A DNA stretch of 64,000 nt, taken from contig NZ_JQLI01000001.1 of assembly GCF_000744095.1 (NCBI RefSeq), forward strand, positions 3,224,001 through 3,288,000, written 5' to 3'. The position numbers and the translations under genes were made by a program. Positions 33,621 to 42,782 of the stretch are shown in pieces. The DNA comes from Cupriavidus necator A5-1. Lineage in GTDB: Bacteria; Pseudomonadota; Gammaproteobacteria; Burkholderiales; Burkholderiaceae. Under the pieces are notes generated by a model. It was not told where the DNA came from and ran no database searches. It saw only the letters and a program-made list of their open reading frames with translations. Each line of letters starts with the position of its first letter. The first letter of the stretch is position 1.

Positions 33621-35324
33621 ATGACCATGCTCCCGATCGTCGCGCATGCCTCGCCCGAAGACGTTATCGCCTGGGCGCACGGGCGGCCCGTTACCGTGCG
33701 GCAGTTCCTGGCCGACGTGACCCGCGTGGCCGCCGCGATGCCCGTGGGCGGCCACGTGTTCAACGCCTGCACGGATCGCTACCGCTTCACCGTCGGGCTG
33801 TGCGCTGCGCTGATAGCCGGCAAGTCCACCCTGCTGCCGCCGTCGCAGACGCCGGAGATGGTGCGCCAGCTCGCCGCCTTCGCACCGGATGCGTTCTGCC
33901 TGCATGACCAGCCTGTCGCGGATTGCGCGATGCCGGCAGTCCGTTATCCGGATGTTTCAGACGCGGCCGCGGCCGGGCTCGTGGACATCCCCGAGATTCC
34001 GGCGGCGCAGGTGATGGCCTACGTATTCACCTCCGGCTCGACCGGCACCCCGGTGCCGCACCGCAAGACCTGGGGCGCGATGGCCCGCAGCGCGCGCGCC
34101 GCGGCGCAGCGGCTCGGGCTGCTGGACGGGCGCGCGTGGACGCTGGTCGGCACGGTGCCGCCGCAGCATATGTTCGGGCTGGAAGCTACAGTCATGCTGG
34201 CGCTGCAGGGCGGCGCCGCGCTGGCCGCAGCCACCGCGTTCTACCCGGCCGATGTGCGCGACACGCTGGCCTCGGTGCCGGGCCCGCGCGCACTGGTCAG
34301 CTCGCCGGTGCACCTGCGCACGCTGGCGCAGGCCGGCATGGCCATGCCCCCGGCCGACGTGTTGCTGTGCGCCACCGCCCCGCTCGGCCGCCAGCTCGCC
34401 GCCGAGGCCGAGAAGCTGTTCGGCGCGCCGCTAGTCGAGATCTACGGCAGCACCGAGACCGGCCAGCTCGCCACCCGGCGCACCGCGCAGACCGACACCT
34501 GGACGCTGGTCCCGGGCGCAAGCCTGCATCAGCGCCCCACCGCCGGCGGCGACGACACCGAGACCTGGGCCGAAGGCGGCCATATCGAACAGCCGGTGCC
34601 GCTGGGCGATGCCATCGCGCAGCTGGATGCAAGCCACTTCCTGCTGCACGGCCGCAAGGCCGACCTGCTCAACATCGCCGGCAAGCGCACCTCGCTGGCC
34701 TACCTGAACCACCAGCTCAATGCGATCGAAGGCGTGCAGGACGGCGCGTTCTTCATGCCCGACGACGCCCACGAGGGCGACCTCCGCGGCCACGTGGTGC
34801 GCCTGGCCGCGGCCGTGGTCGCGCCTGGCGTGGCGCCGGTGCAGATCCTGCAGGCGCTGCGCATGCGCATCGACCCGGCCTTCCTGCCGCGGCCGCTGGT
34901 GTTCGCCGAGAGCCTGCCGCGCAATGACGCCGGCAAGCTGCCGCGCGCCGCGCTGGCGGCACTGGTCGCGCAACTGGCCGCCGCGCACCACGGCGATACC
35001 ATCGAGCCGCCCGCCTTTGTCATCGGCGCAGACCATCCGGCCATTGCCGGCCACTTCCCCGGCAACCCGATCGTGCCCGGCGTGGTGCTGCTGGACCACG
35101 CGGTGCTGGAACTCGGCGCGGCGCTGGGCCGGCGGCTTGTGCCCACGCAGGTGGGCACCGTCAAGTTCCTGAGTCCGGTGCGGCCCGGCGAACGCGTTGA
35201 GGTCTTGCACCAGCAAGGCGGCGACAGCCTGCGGTTCACGCTGCGCAGCGCGGGGCGCAATGTCGCCAGCGGCACGCTGCAGGTGCGCGACGCCACGCCG
35301 CCAGCGGAGGCCGCGCCATGCTGA
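33621..35324 (+). CDS. AMP-ligase fused to a FabA/FabZ-like dehydratase (ApeH-ApeI type)
   Basis: A 567-residue two-domain protein. Residues 1 to about 450 are an adenylating ligase (YVFTSGSTGTPVPHRKTW, EIYGSTETGQLATRR, LLNIAGKRTSLAYLN). Residues about 455-567 are a hot-dog dehydratase with the FabA/Z-type signature HPAIAGHFPGNPIVPGVVLL. The ligase half would activate an aryl acid starter, and the dehydratase half would act in chain extension. In other clusters these activities are often separate genes, so the fusion is a useful marker. The start of the acyltransferase gene overlaps its end by 7 bp. Confidence 0.87.
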   Translation: MTMLPIVAHASPEDVIAWAHGRPVTVRQFLADVTRVAAAMPVGGHVFNACTDRYRFTVGLCAALIAGKSTLLPPSQTPEMVRQLAAFAPDAFCLHDQPVADCAMPAVRYPDVSDAAAAGLVDIPEIPAAQVMAYVFTSGSTGTPVPHRKTWGAMARSARAAAQRLGLLDGRAWTLVGTVPPQHMFGLEATVMLALQGGAALAAATAFYPADVRDTLASVPGPRALVSSPVHLRTLAQAGMAMPPADVLLCATAPLGRQLAAEAEKLFGAPLVEIYGSTETGQLATRRTAQTDTWTLVPGASLHQRPTAGGDDTETWAEGGHIEQPVPLGDAIAQLDASHFLLHGRKADLLNIAGKRTSLAYLNHQLNAIEGVQDGAFFMPDDAHEGDLRGHVVRLAAAVVAPGVAPVQILQALRMRIDPAFLPRPLVFAESLPRNDAGKLPRAALAALVAQLAAAHHGDTIEPPAFVIGADHPAIAGHFPGNPIVPGVVLLDHAVLELGAALGRRLVPTQVGTVKFLSPVRPGERVEVLHQQGGDSLRFTLRSAGRNVASGTLQVRDATPPAEAAPC

Positions 35325-36292
35325 CCTGGCCCTGGAAGCGGCAGCAGCCGCTGGAAACCGACTGGTCGCGCCAGCAGGAGCGCAGCAATATCCCGCTGCT
35401 GCGCATCATGACGACGATTTCGCTGGCACTGGGCCGCCCCGTCGGGCGCGTGCTGCTGCGGCTGATCGCGGCGTATTTCACGCTGTTTTCGCCGGCGGCG
35501 CGCCATGCCTCGCGCGCCTACATGGACCGCGCGCTCGGGCGCGAGGCGAACTGGATCGACGGCTACCGGCATGTGTTCACCTTCGCCTCGACCATCCTCG
35601 ATCGCATCTACCTGCTCAACGGCCGCTTCGACCTGTTCGATATCCGCCTGCATGGCGAGGCGCAGCTCGAAGCAGCCATGGCGCAAGGGCGCGGCGCGAT
35701 CCTGCTGGGCGCGCACCTGGGCAGCTTCGAGGTGGTGCGCGCGCTCGGGCGGCAACACCCGGACATGGAAGTCGCAATCACCATGTACGAGGAGAACGCG
35801 CACAAGCTCAACGACGTGCTGCAGTCGATCAATCCCGCGATGCGCCAGGACGTGATCGCGCTGGGCCGCTTCGACACCATGCTCAAGGTGCGCGACTACC
35901 TGGACCGCGGCTACATGATCGGCATGCTGGCCGACCGCACGCTGTCGCAGCGCGCCACCGACCCGGTGCAGCAGTGCAGCTTCCTCGGCACCCCCACGGG
36001 CTTCCCGACCGGGCCGCTGCGCATGGCCGCGATGCTGCGCCGGCCGGTGTTCTTTATCACCGGCCTGTACCGCGGCGGCAACCGCTACGATGTCCATTTC
36101 GTGCCGCTGGCGGACTTCACCCAGACCGGGCGCGGCCAGCGCGAGGCGGCTGTGCAATCGGCACTGGCCGGCTACGTCGGCTTGCTGGAGAACTTCTGCC
36201 GCAGCGCGCCGTACAACTGGTTCAACTTCTACGACTTCTGGCACGCCGGGCCGCCGCTCTCCGAGCAGCCGCCGCCGGGCAACGAACCCTGA
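35318..36292 (+). CDS. LpxL/HtrB-type lysophospholipid acyltransferase
   Basis: A 324-residue acyltransferase of the LpxL family: catalytic motif GAHLGSFEVVRA (H-x4-E), LADRTLSQRATDPVQQCSFL and FPTGPLRMAAMLRRPVFF. N-terminal hydrophobic helices anchor it to the inner membrane. In aryl-polyene clusters such enzymes move the polyene acyl chain from the carrier protein to a lipid acceptor. It overlaps the ligase-dehydratase gene by 7 bp. Confidence 0.87.
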   Translation: MLTWPWKRQQPLETDWSRQQERSNIPLLRIMTTISLALGRPVGRVLLRLIAAYFTLFSPAARHASRAYMDRALGREANWIDGYRHVFTFASTILDRIYLLNGRFDLFDIRLHGEAQLEAAMAQGRGAILLGAHLGSFEVVRALGRQHPDMEVAITMYEENAHKLNDVLQSINPAMRQDVIALGRFDTMLKVRDYLDRGYMIGMLADRTLSQRATDPVQQCSFLGTPTGFPTGPLRMAAMLRRPVFFITGLYRGGNRYDVHFVPLADFTQTGRGQREAAVQSALAGYVGLLENFCRSAPYNWFNFYDFWHAGPPLSEQPPPGNEP

Positions 36293-36305
36293 GATCTCCT
36301 CCCGC

Positions 36306-36935
36306 ATGTTCCTGTCCAAGCGCCCTCTCCGTTCCCTGCTGCCAATGCTGCTGGCCAGCGCCGTGCTGGCCTTTGCGATCCCTTGCGGCGCCGCCGCGCG
36401 TGAAGGCGCCGCGGCCTTCGGCGTCGACCAGCTGATGTCGACGCTGGCGCAGCGCAAGTCCGGCCGCGTGCTGTTCACCGAGACCAAGTACCTGGCGATC
36501 GTCGGCAAGCCGGTGCAGTCGTCGGGCGAGCTGCTGTTCACCGCGCCGGATCACCTGGAAAAGCGCACGCTGGCACCCAAGCAAGAGAACCTGGTGCTCG
36601 ACGGCGACATGCTGACGGTCGAGCGCGACGGCAAGCGCCACACCCTGCCGCTGCAGAACTACCCCGAGGTGGCCGCCTTTATCGAAAGCATCCGCGGCAC
36701 GCTGGCAGGCAACCGCGATACGCTGGAGCGCTACTACAAGCTCGGCCTCGAAGGCCGCGCCAGCCGCTGGACGCTCACGCTGACGCCGGCGAACTCGCGC
36801 ATGGCCGCGGTAATCAGCCAGGTGCGCATCGACGGCAGCCAGGATGCACTCAACCGCGTCGAGATCCGGCAGGCCGACGGCGACCGCTCCGTGATGCAGA
36901 TCCGACCCGCCGGCAAGGCCGCGGGCCGTCCATGA
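36306..36935 (+). CDS. LolA-like outer-membrane lipoprotein carrier protein
   Basis: A 209-residue periplasmic protein with a signal peptide (MFLSKRPLRSLLPMLLASAV... CGAAA) and a LolA-type half barrel (QRKSGRVLFTETKYLAIVGK, SSGELLFTAPDHLEKRTL, LTLTPANSRMAAVISQVRI). In aryl-polyene clusters this family works with an MMPL exporter to carry the lipid product through the periplasm. Its stop overlaps the exporter start (ATGA). ATG 36306 sets the signal peptide. Confidence 0.85.
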   Translation: MFLSKRPLRSLLPMLLASAVLAFAIPCGAAAREGAAAFGVDQLMSTLAQRKSGRVLFTETKYLAIVGKPVQSSGELLFTAPDHLEKRTLAPKQENLVLDGDMLTVERDGKRHTLPLQNYPEVAAFIESIRGTLAGNRDTLERYYKLGLEGRASRWTLTLTPANSRMAAVISQVRIDGSQDALNRVEIRQADGDRSVMQIRPAGKAAGRP

Positions 36936-39379
36936 GCACCACCCCACCGGGACAACCACCCGGGATGCCACGCCGCTTCACGCTGCCGGGCGCACGCCTG
37001 GCGCTGGCGCTGTGGATCCTCGCCCTGCTCGCCTGCGCGGCGATCATCAGCCGTACCACCTTCACCGCCGACCTGTCGGCCTTCCTGCCGCGGCTGCCCA
37101 GTGCCGAGCAGCAGTTGCTGGTGAACCAGCTGCGCGACGGGCTGGTGTCGCGGCTGGTGCTGGTCGGCATCGAGGGCGGCGACGCCGATGGCCGCGCCGC
37201 GATCTCGCGCGCGATGGCGGCAAAATTGCGCGGCGATGCGCGTTTCTCCTCGATCCAGAACGGCGAGCCGGTCAACCAGGCGGCTGACCGCCAGTACGTC
37301 TTCACGCACCGCTACCTGCTGAGTCCCGCGGTCACGCCGGAGCGCTTCAGCGAGCGCGGCCTGACGATGGCGCTGAACGAGTCGTTCGAACTGCTGGCAT
37401 CGTCCGCCGGCCTCTTTACCAAGTCGCTGCTGCCGCGCGATCCCACCGGCGAAGTCGCGGCGATGATGGCGCAGCTCGACGCCGGCCAGCGCTTGCCGAT
37501 GCATGCCGGCGCCTGGGCCTCGCGCGACGGCAAGCGTGCCGTGCTGCTGGCGCAGACCGCGGCGACCGGCTCCGACACCGATGCCCAGGCACAGGCCATC
37601 GGCGCCATTCGCGCGGCCTTTGAACAGACCACGGCGCCCGGCGCGTACAAACTGGTGATGACCGGTCCGGGCGTGTTCTCGGTACAGGCGCGCGACACCA
37701 TCCGGCATGACGTCGAGCGGCTGTCGACGATCGGGCTGGCCATCATCGTCACGCTGCTGCTAGTGGTGTACCGCTCGGTGCCGCTGCTGGTGCTGGGACT
37801 GGTGCCCGTCCTCAGCGGCGCGCTGGCGGGCATCGCCGCGGTCAGCCTGGGCTTTGGCGGCACCGTGCATGGCCTGACGCTCGGCTTCGGCACCACGCTG
37901 ATCGGCGAGGCGGTGGACTATTCGATCTACCTGTTCGTGCAATCCGCGCAGTATGTGCGCGGCGGACAGCGCGACGAACGCGCGTGGCTGGGCGGCTTCT
38001 GGCCCACGGTGCGCCTGGGCGTGCTGACCTCGATTTGCGGCTTCGCCTCGCTGCTGTTGTCTGGCTTCCCCGGGCTGGCGCAGCTGGGGCTGTATTCGAT
38101 CGCCGGGCTGGCGACGGCAGCGCTTGTGACGCGCTTCGTGCTGCCGCAGCTGATGCCCGCCACGCTGCACCTGCGCGACGTGACGCCGCTGGGCCGCCGC
38201 CTGGCCTGGCTGGCAACGCGCGCGCACCGGCTGCGCTGGCTGGTCGCCGTGCTGGTGCTGGCCGCATGCGCGGTGCTGGTGGCGCATCGCGGCACGCTGT
38301 GGGGCCGCGAGCTGCAGGCACTGAGCCCGGTCTCCGCGAGCGACCAGGCACTCGACGCCTCGTTGCGGGAGGACCTGGGCGCGCCCGACGTGCGCTACCT
38401 GGTGGTGCTGTCCGGCCCCGACCAGGAGTCCGTGCTTCAGCACGCCGAGCGCGTGGCGCATGAGCTGGACCCGCTGGTGGCGCAGAACTTCATCGGCGGC
38501 TACGAGAACCCGGCACGCTACCTGCCCAGCGCAGCGACCCAGCGCGCCCGCCAGACCAGCCTGCCGCCGCCCGAGACGATGGCGCAGCGCCTGCAGGCGG
38601 CCATCGCCGCGCACCCGGTGCGCGCGTCGCTGTTCGCGCCATTCCTGGAAGACGTTGACAAGACGCGCACCGGCCCGCTGCTGCGGCGCGAGGACCTGCG
38701 CGGCACGTCGATGGCGCTGGCGGTCGACGCACTGCTCTCGCAGCGCGACGGGCGCTGGAGCGCAACGCTGCCGCTGCGTGCACCGACCCACGCGCAGGGC
38801 AGCGCAGCCGATGGCGTCGACAGCGCCGCGGTGCGCGCCGCGATCGCGCGGGCCGGCGTGCCCGACACGCTGTTCGTCGACCTCAAGGGCGAATCGGACC
38901 GCCTCTACACCGGCTATATGCGCGAAGCGCTGCTGCTGTCGCTGGCCGGCCTGCTGGCGATCATCGCGCTGCTGGTGGTGGCGCTGCGCTCGGTGCGGCG
39001 CGTGGTAGCCACCGTGCTGCCGCTGGCGGCAGCGGCCCTGGTGGTGCTCGGCGGCCTGGCCGCGCTGGGCCAGCCGCTGACGCTGCTGCACCTGGTGGGC
39101 TTGCTGCTGCTGGTCGCCGTGGGTTCCAATTACGCGCTATTCTTCAACAGCCCCACGGCCGGCAGCCAGGTGGCGGCCAACTCACCGCATACGCTGGTCT
39201 CGCTGCTGCTGGCCAACCTGACCACGGTTGCCGCTTTCGGGCTGCTGGCGCTGTCCAGCCTGCCGCTGCTCAAGGCCTTCGGCCTGACGGTCGGTCCTGG
39301 CGCGGTGCTGGCGCTGTGGTTTGCGGCGATCCTGGCCCGCCCCGCGGCGCCGGATGCAGCCGGGAGTTCAAGACAATGA
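36932..39379 (+). CDS. MMPL/RND-family lipid exporter
   Basis: An 815-residue inner-membrane protein with two repeats of a large periplasmic loop followed by a helix bundle: helix 1 (LALALWILALLACAAIIS), first bundle about 255-430 (IIVTLLLVVYRSVPLLVLGL, GFGTTLIGEAVDYSIYLFV), second bundle about 665-805 (LLLSLAGLLAIIALLVVALR, GSNYALFF). Asp/Tyr in VDYSIY fit a proton path. With the LolA-like partner it would export the polyene lipid. Overlaps its neighbours at both ends by 4 bp. Confidence 0.88.
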   Translation: MSTTPPGQPPGMPRRFTLPGARLALALWILALLACAAIISRTTFTADLSAFLPRLPSAEQQLLVNQLRDGLVSRLVLVGIEGGDADGRAAISRAMAAKLRGDARFSSIQNGEPVNQAADRQYVFTHRYLLSPAVTPERFSERGLTMALNESFELLASSAGLFTKSLLPRDPTGEVAAMMAQLDAGQRLPMHAGAWASRDGKRAVLLAQTAATGSDTDAQAQAIGAIRAAFEQTTAPGAYKLVMTGPGVFSVQARDTIRHDVERLSTIGLAIIVTLLLVVYRSVPLLVLGLVPVLSGALAGIAAVSLGFGGTVHGLTLGFGTTLIGEAVDYSIYLFVQSAQYVRGGQRDERAWLGGFWPTVRLGVLTSICGFASLLLSGFPGLAQLGLYSIAGLATAALVTRFVLPQLMPATLHLRDVTPLGRRLAWLATRAHRLRWLVAVLVLAACAVLVAHRGTLWGRELQALSPVSASDQALDASLREDLGAPDVRYLVVLSGPDQESVLQHAERVAHELDPLVAQNFIGGYENPARYLPSAATQRARQTSLPPPETMAQRLQAAIAAHPVRASLFAPFLEDVDKTRTGPLLRREDLRGTSMALAVDALLSQRDGRWSATLPLRAPTHAQGSAADGVDSAAVRAAIARAGVPDTLFVDLKGESDRLYTGYMREALLLSLAGLLAIIALLVVALRSVRRVVATVLPLAAAALVVLGGLAALGQPLTLLHLVGLLLLVAVGSNYALFFNSPTAGSQVAANSPHTLVSLLLANLTTVAAFGLLALSSLPLLKAFGLTVGPGAVLALWFAAILARPAAPDAAGSSRQ

Positions 39380-40224
39380 AGCCGTTATCCGCCTCCGGCG
39401 TCGCCCTTCCCGACGCCGCCCACAGCCGCCCCTGGCGGCCGAGCCCGCTGCTGTACGGCACCGCCGCCGTTCATGCCGCCGCGGCCGGCGCCATGCTGGC
39501 GTATCCGCCGAGCATGGGCGTGGCGCTGGCGGGCATTGCCGCCACGCATGCGGCAATGTGCTTCGCCGGCCTGTGGCCGCGCAGCAACTGGCTGGGTCCC
39601 AACCTGCTGCGGCTGCCGGCGTCGGCGCACGACTGCGTGGGGCTGACGTTCGACGACGGCCCCAATCCGGAACTGACACCGCGCGTGCTCGACATGCTCG
39701 ACCAGCATGGTGCGCGCGCGACTTTCTTTTGCATTGGCGAGCGCGCCGCGGCGCATCCGGGACTGGTGCGCGAGATCATCCGGCGCGGGCATGCGGTGGA
39801 AAACCACAGCATGTACCACCGGCTGCACTTCTCCGTCTTCGGCCCGGGCCGCATGCTGCGCGATATCGGCGCCGCACAGCAGGTGCTTTCCGATATCACC
39901 GGGCAGGCGCCGCGTTTCTTCCGCGCACCCGCGGGACTGCGCAATCCCTTCCTGGAGCCCGTGCTGTGCCGGCTTGGCCTGCAGCTCGCCGCCTGGACGC
40001 GGCGCGGCTTCGATACCCGCTCCGACTACGACGCGGCCAGCGTGGCGCAGCGCCTCACGCGCAACCTGGCCGGGCGCGACATCCTGCTGCTGCACGACGG
40101 CGATCCCGGCATCGATGCGGCCGGCAATGCACATTGCGCCACGGTGCTGCCGGGTCTGCTCGCGGCCATCGAGCAGGCGGGCCTGCGCTGCGTGACGCTG
40201 CGCTCCGTGGTGCCGCCAGCCTGA
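39376..40224 (+). CDS. Polysaccharide-deacetylase (NodB) family protein
   Basis: A 282-residue protein with two N-terminal hydrophobic stretches and a NodB domain: TFDDGPNPELTPRVLDML (catalytic Asp pair), ATFFCIGERAAAHPGLV, GHAVENHSMYHRLHF (metal His), FFRAPAGLRNPF and DILLLHDGD. Family members remove acetyl or formyl groups from amino sugars. It is embedded in the polyene operon (ATGA overlap with the exporter), so it may trim the head group of the lipid or a sugar added by the glycosyltransferase. Confidence 0.85.
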   Translation: MKPLSASGVALPDAAHSRPWRPSPLLYGTAAVHAAAAGAMLAYPPSMGVALAGIAATHAAMCFAGLWPRSNWLGPNLLRLPASAHDCVGLTFDDGPNPELTPRVLDMLDQHGARATFFCIGERAAAHPGLVREIIRRGHAVENHSMYHRLHFSVFGPGRMLRDIGAAQQVLSDITGQAPRFFRAPAGLRNPFLEPVLCRLGLQLAAWTRRGFDTRSDYDAASVAQRLTRNLAGRDILLLHDGDPGIDAAGNAHCATVLPGLLAAIEQAGLRCVTLRSVVPPA

Positions 40225-40288
40225 TCGGCCGGCGCCTTGTTACAATTAGCCCAGCCTTACCGAGATTCCCATCCCTTCCCCCAAAGCC

Positions 40289-41491
40289 GTGTCCCCGCTC
40301 CTGTTCTCGCATTTCACGGCCACCAGCTGTATCGGCACCGGCGTTGACGCCACCCTGTCGGCGCTGCGCGCGCAGCGCGGCGGCCTGGCGCCCTGCCGCT
40401 TTGGCGATGTCAGGCTCGACACCTATGTCGGCGAGGTGCCGGGCCTGGATGCCGTGGCGTTGCCGCCCGCCCTGTCGGCGTTCGACTCCCGCAACAACCG
40501 CCTGGCGCAGCTGGCGCTCGAACAGGACGCCTTTGCCGCACGGGTGCGCGACGCCGTGGCGCGCTACGGCGCCGACCGGATCGGCGTCTTTCTCGGCACC
40601 AGCACGGCCGGCGTGCTGCAGACCGAGCTGGCCTACCGCCAGCGCGATCCCGCCACCGGCGCGCTGCCGCCTGGCTTCAACTATGGCGGCACCCACAACC
40701 CGTATTCCCTGCCCGCCTTCCTGCGCCAGCTGCTCGGCCTTGCCGGCCCGGCCGCGGCGGTGTCCTCCGCGTGTTCGTCCGGCGCCAAGGTGTTCAGCTC
40801 GGCGCGGCGCATGCTGGAAGCGGGGCTGATCGATGCCGCAGTGGTCGGCGGTGTCGATTCGCTGTGCCACACTACGCTGTACGGCTTCAATTCGCTGGAG
40901 CTGCTGTCCGACCTGCCGTGCCGTCCTTACGACGTGACGCGCAACGGAATCTCGATCGGCGAAGGCGCTGCCTTCGGGCTGCTCGAACGCGCTGACGGCA
41001 CGCTCGAGGGCGATGCCATCCTGCTTGCAGGCATCGGCGAATCGAGCGATGCGCACCATATGTCGACCCCGCATCCGGACGGACTCGGCGCGCGGCTGGC
41101 GATGGAACAGGCGCTGGCGAGCGCGGGCATCGCGCCGTCACAGGTGGACTACGTCAACCTGCACGGCACCGCCACGCGCAGCAACGACACGGCCGAAGCG
41201 CTGGCCATGGCTGCGGTGCTGCCCGGCACGCCGTGCAGCTCCACCAAGGGCGCGACCGGCCATGCGCTGGGCGCGGCGGGTGCGCTCGAAGCAGTCATCT
41301 GCGCGCTGGCGCTGCGCCACGGGCTGTTGCCCGGCGGCATCAACACCACGCAGCCGGACCCTGCGCTGGACGTGAACTACGTGCTCCTGAACCGCGACAC
41401 GCCGCTGCGCTACGCGATGAGCAATGCGTTCGGTTTCGGCGGATCCAACTGCAGCCTGCTGTTCGCCCGCGCGGACACGGCCTCTCACTGA
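40289..41491 (+). CDS. Beta-ketoacyl-ACP synthase (FabF/KAS II-like)
   Basis: A 400-residue ketosynthase with an intact Cys-His-His triad: AVSSACSSGAKVF (Cys162), VNLHGTATRSND (His292), TKGATGHALGAAGALEA (His325), and the end NAFGFGGSNCSLLF. GTG at 40289 is the likely start. It would extend the polyene chain with malonyl units. It is followed 9 bp later by a shorter ketosynthase-like protein without the catalytic Cys, giving a KS/chain-length-factor pair as in aryl-polyene and type II polyketide systems. Confidence 0.9.
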   Translation: MSPLLFSHFTATSCIGTGVDATLSALRAQRGGLAPCRFGDVRLDTYVGEVPGLDAVALPPALSAFDSRNNRLAQLALEQDAFAARVRDAVARYGADRIGVFLGTSTAGVLQTELAYRQRDPATGALPPGFNYGGTHNPYSLPAFLRQLLGLAGPAAAVSSACSSGAKVFSSARRMLEAGLIDAAVVGGVDSLCHTTLYGFNSLELLSDLPCRPYDVTRNGISIGEGAAFGLLERADGTLEGDAILLAGIGESSDAHHMSTPHPDGLGARLAMEQALASAGIAPSQVDYVNLHGTATRSNDTAEALAMAAVLPGTPCSSTKGATGHALGAAGALEAVICALALRHGLLPGGINTTQPDPALDVNYVLLNRDTPLRYAMSNAFGFGGSNCSLLFARADTASH

Positions 41492-41500
41492 GCCAGCACC

Positions 41501-42307
41501 ATGCCGCAGCACGTGTATATCGAAAGCATCGGCTTGCTCGGTCCCGGCCTGACCGGCTGGACGCAGGCCGCTGAAGTGCTTGCCGGCCGCGCGCCGTACG
41601 CGCACGCGCCCACCGAACTGCCCCCTCCCGCCGGCTTGCCGCCCGCCGAGCGCCGCCGCACCGGCCCGACCGTACGCCTGGCGCTTGGCGCAGGCCAGGA
41701 GGCGGTGGCCGCCAGCGGCCGCGACGCCGCGCAGCTGCCGACGATCTTTGCCTCGTCCAGCAGCGACGGCTTCAACTTCCATGCGATCTGCGAAGCGCTG
41801 GCCGAGCCCGAACCGCTGATGTCGCCCACGCGCTTCCACAACTCCGTGCATAACGCCACCGCCGGCTACTGGTCGATTGCGGCGGGCGCGATGCGCACCT
41901 CCAACGTGCTGTGCGCGATGGACGGCAGTTTCGGCGCGGGCCTGCTGGAATGCGTGCTGCAGGTGGCCGCCGACGCGGAGCCCTGCCTGCTGATTGCCTA
42001 CGACACCGGCTACCCGGAGCCGCTGCACAGCCACCGGCCGATCCCGGATCCGTTCGGCGTGGCCGTGGTGGTCACGCCGCAAGTGACGGCGCGCTCGCTT
42101 GCGCGCATCGGCGTGGCGCTGACGCAGGCGCCCGCTGCCGGGATGCCGGATGCGGCGCTGGAAGCGCTGCGCATGTCCGCGCCTGCGGCACGCGCGCTGC
42201 CGTTGCTGGCGGCGATCGCCCGCGGCGAGACCACCACGGTGGTGCTCGACTACCTGGACACGGTGCGCATCGAAGCTGACGTGGCCCCCGGCAATGCGGA
42301 TGCCTGA
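41501..42307 (+). CDS. Ketosynthase-like chain-length-factor protein (ApeC-like)
   Basis: A 268-residue protein equal to the N-terminal half of a ketosynthase: IESIGLLGPGLTGWTQAAEV, PTIFASSSSDGFNFHAICEA, MSPTRFHNSVHNATAGYWSI. At the position of the active-site Cys it reads CAMDGSFGAGLLE, so it cannot form the acyl thioester. Such proteins partner a full ketosynthase and set chain length. Here it is the direct neighbour of one. The 3' end overlaps the dehydratase gene by 8 bp. Confidence 0.82.
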   Translation: MPQHVYIESIGLLGPGLTGWTQAAEVLAGRAPYAHAPTELPPPAGLPPAERRRTGPTVRLALGAGQEAVAASGRDAAQLPTIFASSSSDGFNFHAICEALAEPEPLMSPTRFHNSVHNATAGYWSIAAGAMRTSNVLCAMDGSFGAGLLECVLQVAADAEPCLLIAYDTGYPEPLHSHRPIPDPFGVAVVVTPQVTARSLARIGVALTQAPAAGMPDAALEALRMSAPAARALPLLAAIARGETTTVVLDYLDTVRIEADVAPGNADA

Positions 42308-42776
42308 TGTGGTGAGGGACCGCGACTGGATCGCGGCGCGCATTCCGCACCAGGGCACGATGTGCCTGCTCGATGGCGTGTTGGACTGGGATGCGGACTC
42401 GGTGCGCTGCCTGTCGGCCACGCACACGCGCGCGGACAACCCGCTGCGGGCGCAGGGCCGGCTGGCGGCGGTATGCGGGATCGAATATGCGGCACAGGCG
42501 ATGGCCGTGCACGGCGCGCTGCTGGCGGAAGCCGCAGCGGAACAGGCGCCGCAGCGGCCGCGCTCAGGCTACCTGGCCAGCGTGCGCAAGCTGGTGCTGC
42601 AAGTGGAGCGGCTCGACGATATCGATGCGCCCCTGGAGGTTGCGGCGCAACGCGAGAGCGGCGAAGGCAACAGCGTGCTGTACGCCTTCACCGTCAGCGC
42701 CGCGGGCCGGCTGCTGCTGTCAGGGCGGGCGGCGGTGATCCTCGATGCCGCCCTGCATGACAGCCACGCCGGCTGA
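42300..42776 (+). CDS. ApeP-like 3-hydroxyacyl-ACP dehydratase (hot-dog)
   Basis: A 158-residue hot-dog protein: WIAARIPHQGTMCLLDGVLD, CGIEYAAQAMAVHGAL, RSGYLASVRKLVLQVERLDD. This pattern marks the second dehydratase of aryl-polyene clusters (ApeP type), which forms the conjugated double bonds. Start taken at ATG 42300, which overlaps the previous gene by 8 bp; an ATG at 42294 is also in frame. Last gene of the cluster; no ketoreductase follows. Confidence 0.83.
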   Translation: MPDVVRDRDWIAARIPHQGTMCLLDGVLDWDADSVRCLSATHTRADNPLRAQGRLAAVCGIEYAAQAMAVHGALLAEAAAEQAPQRPRSGYLASVRKLVLQVERLDDIDAPLEVAAQRESGEGNSVLYAFTVSAAGRLLLSGRAAVILDAALHDSHAG

Positions 42777-42782
42777 AGGGTT

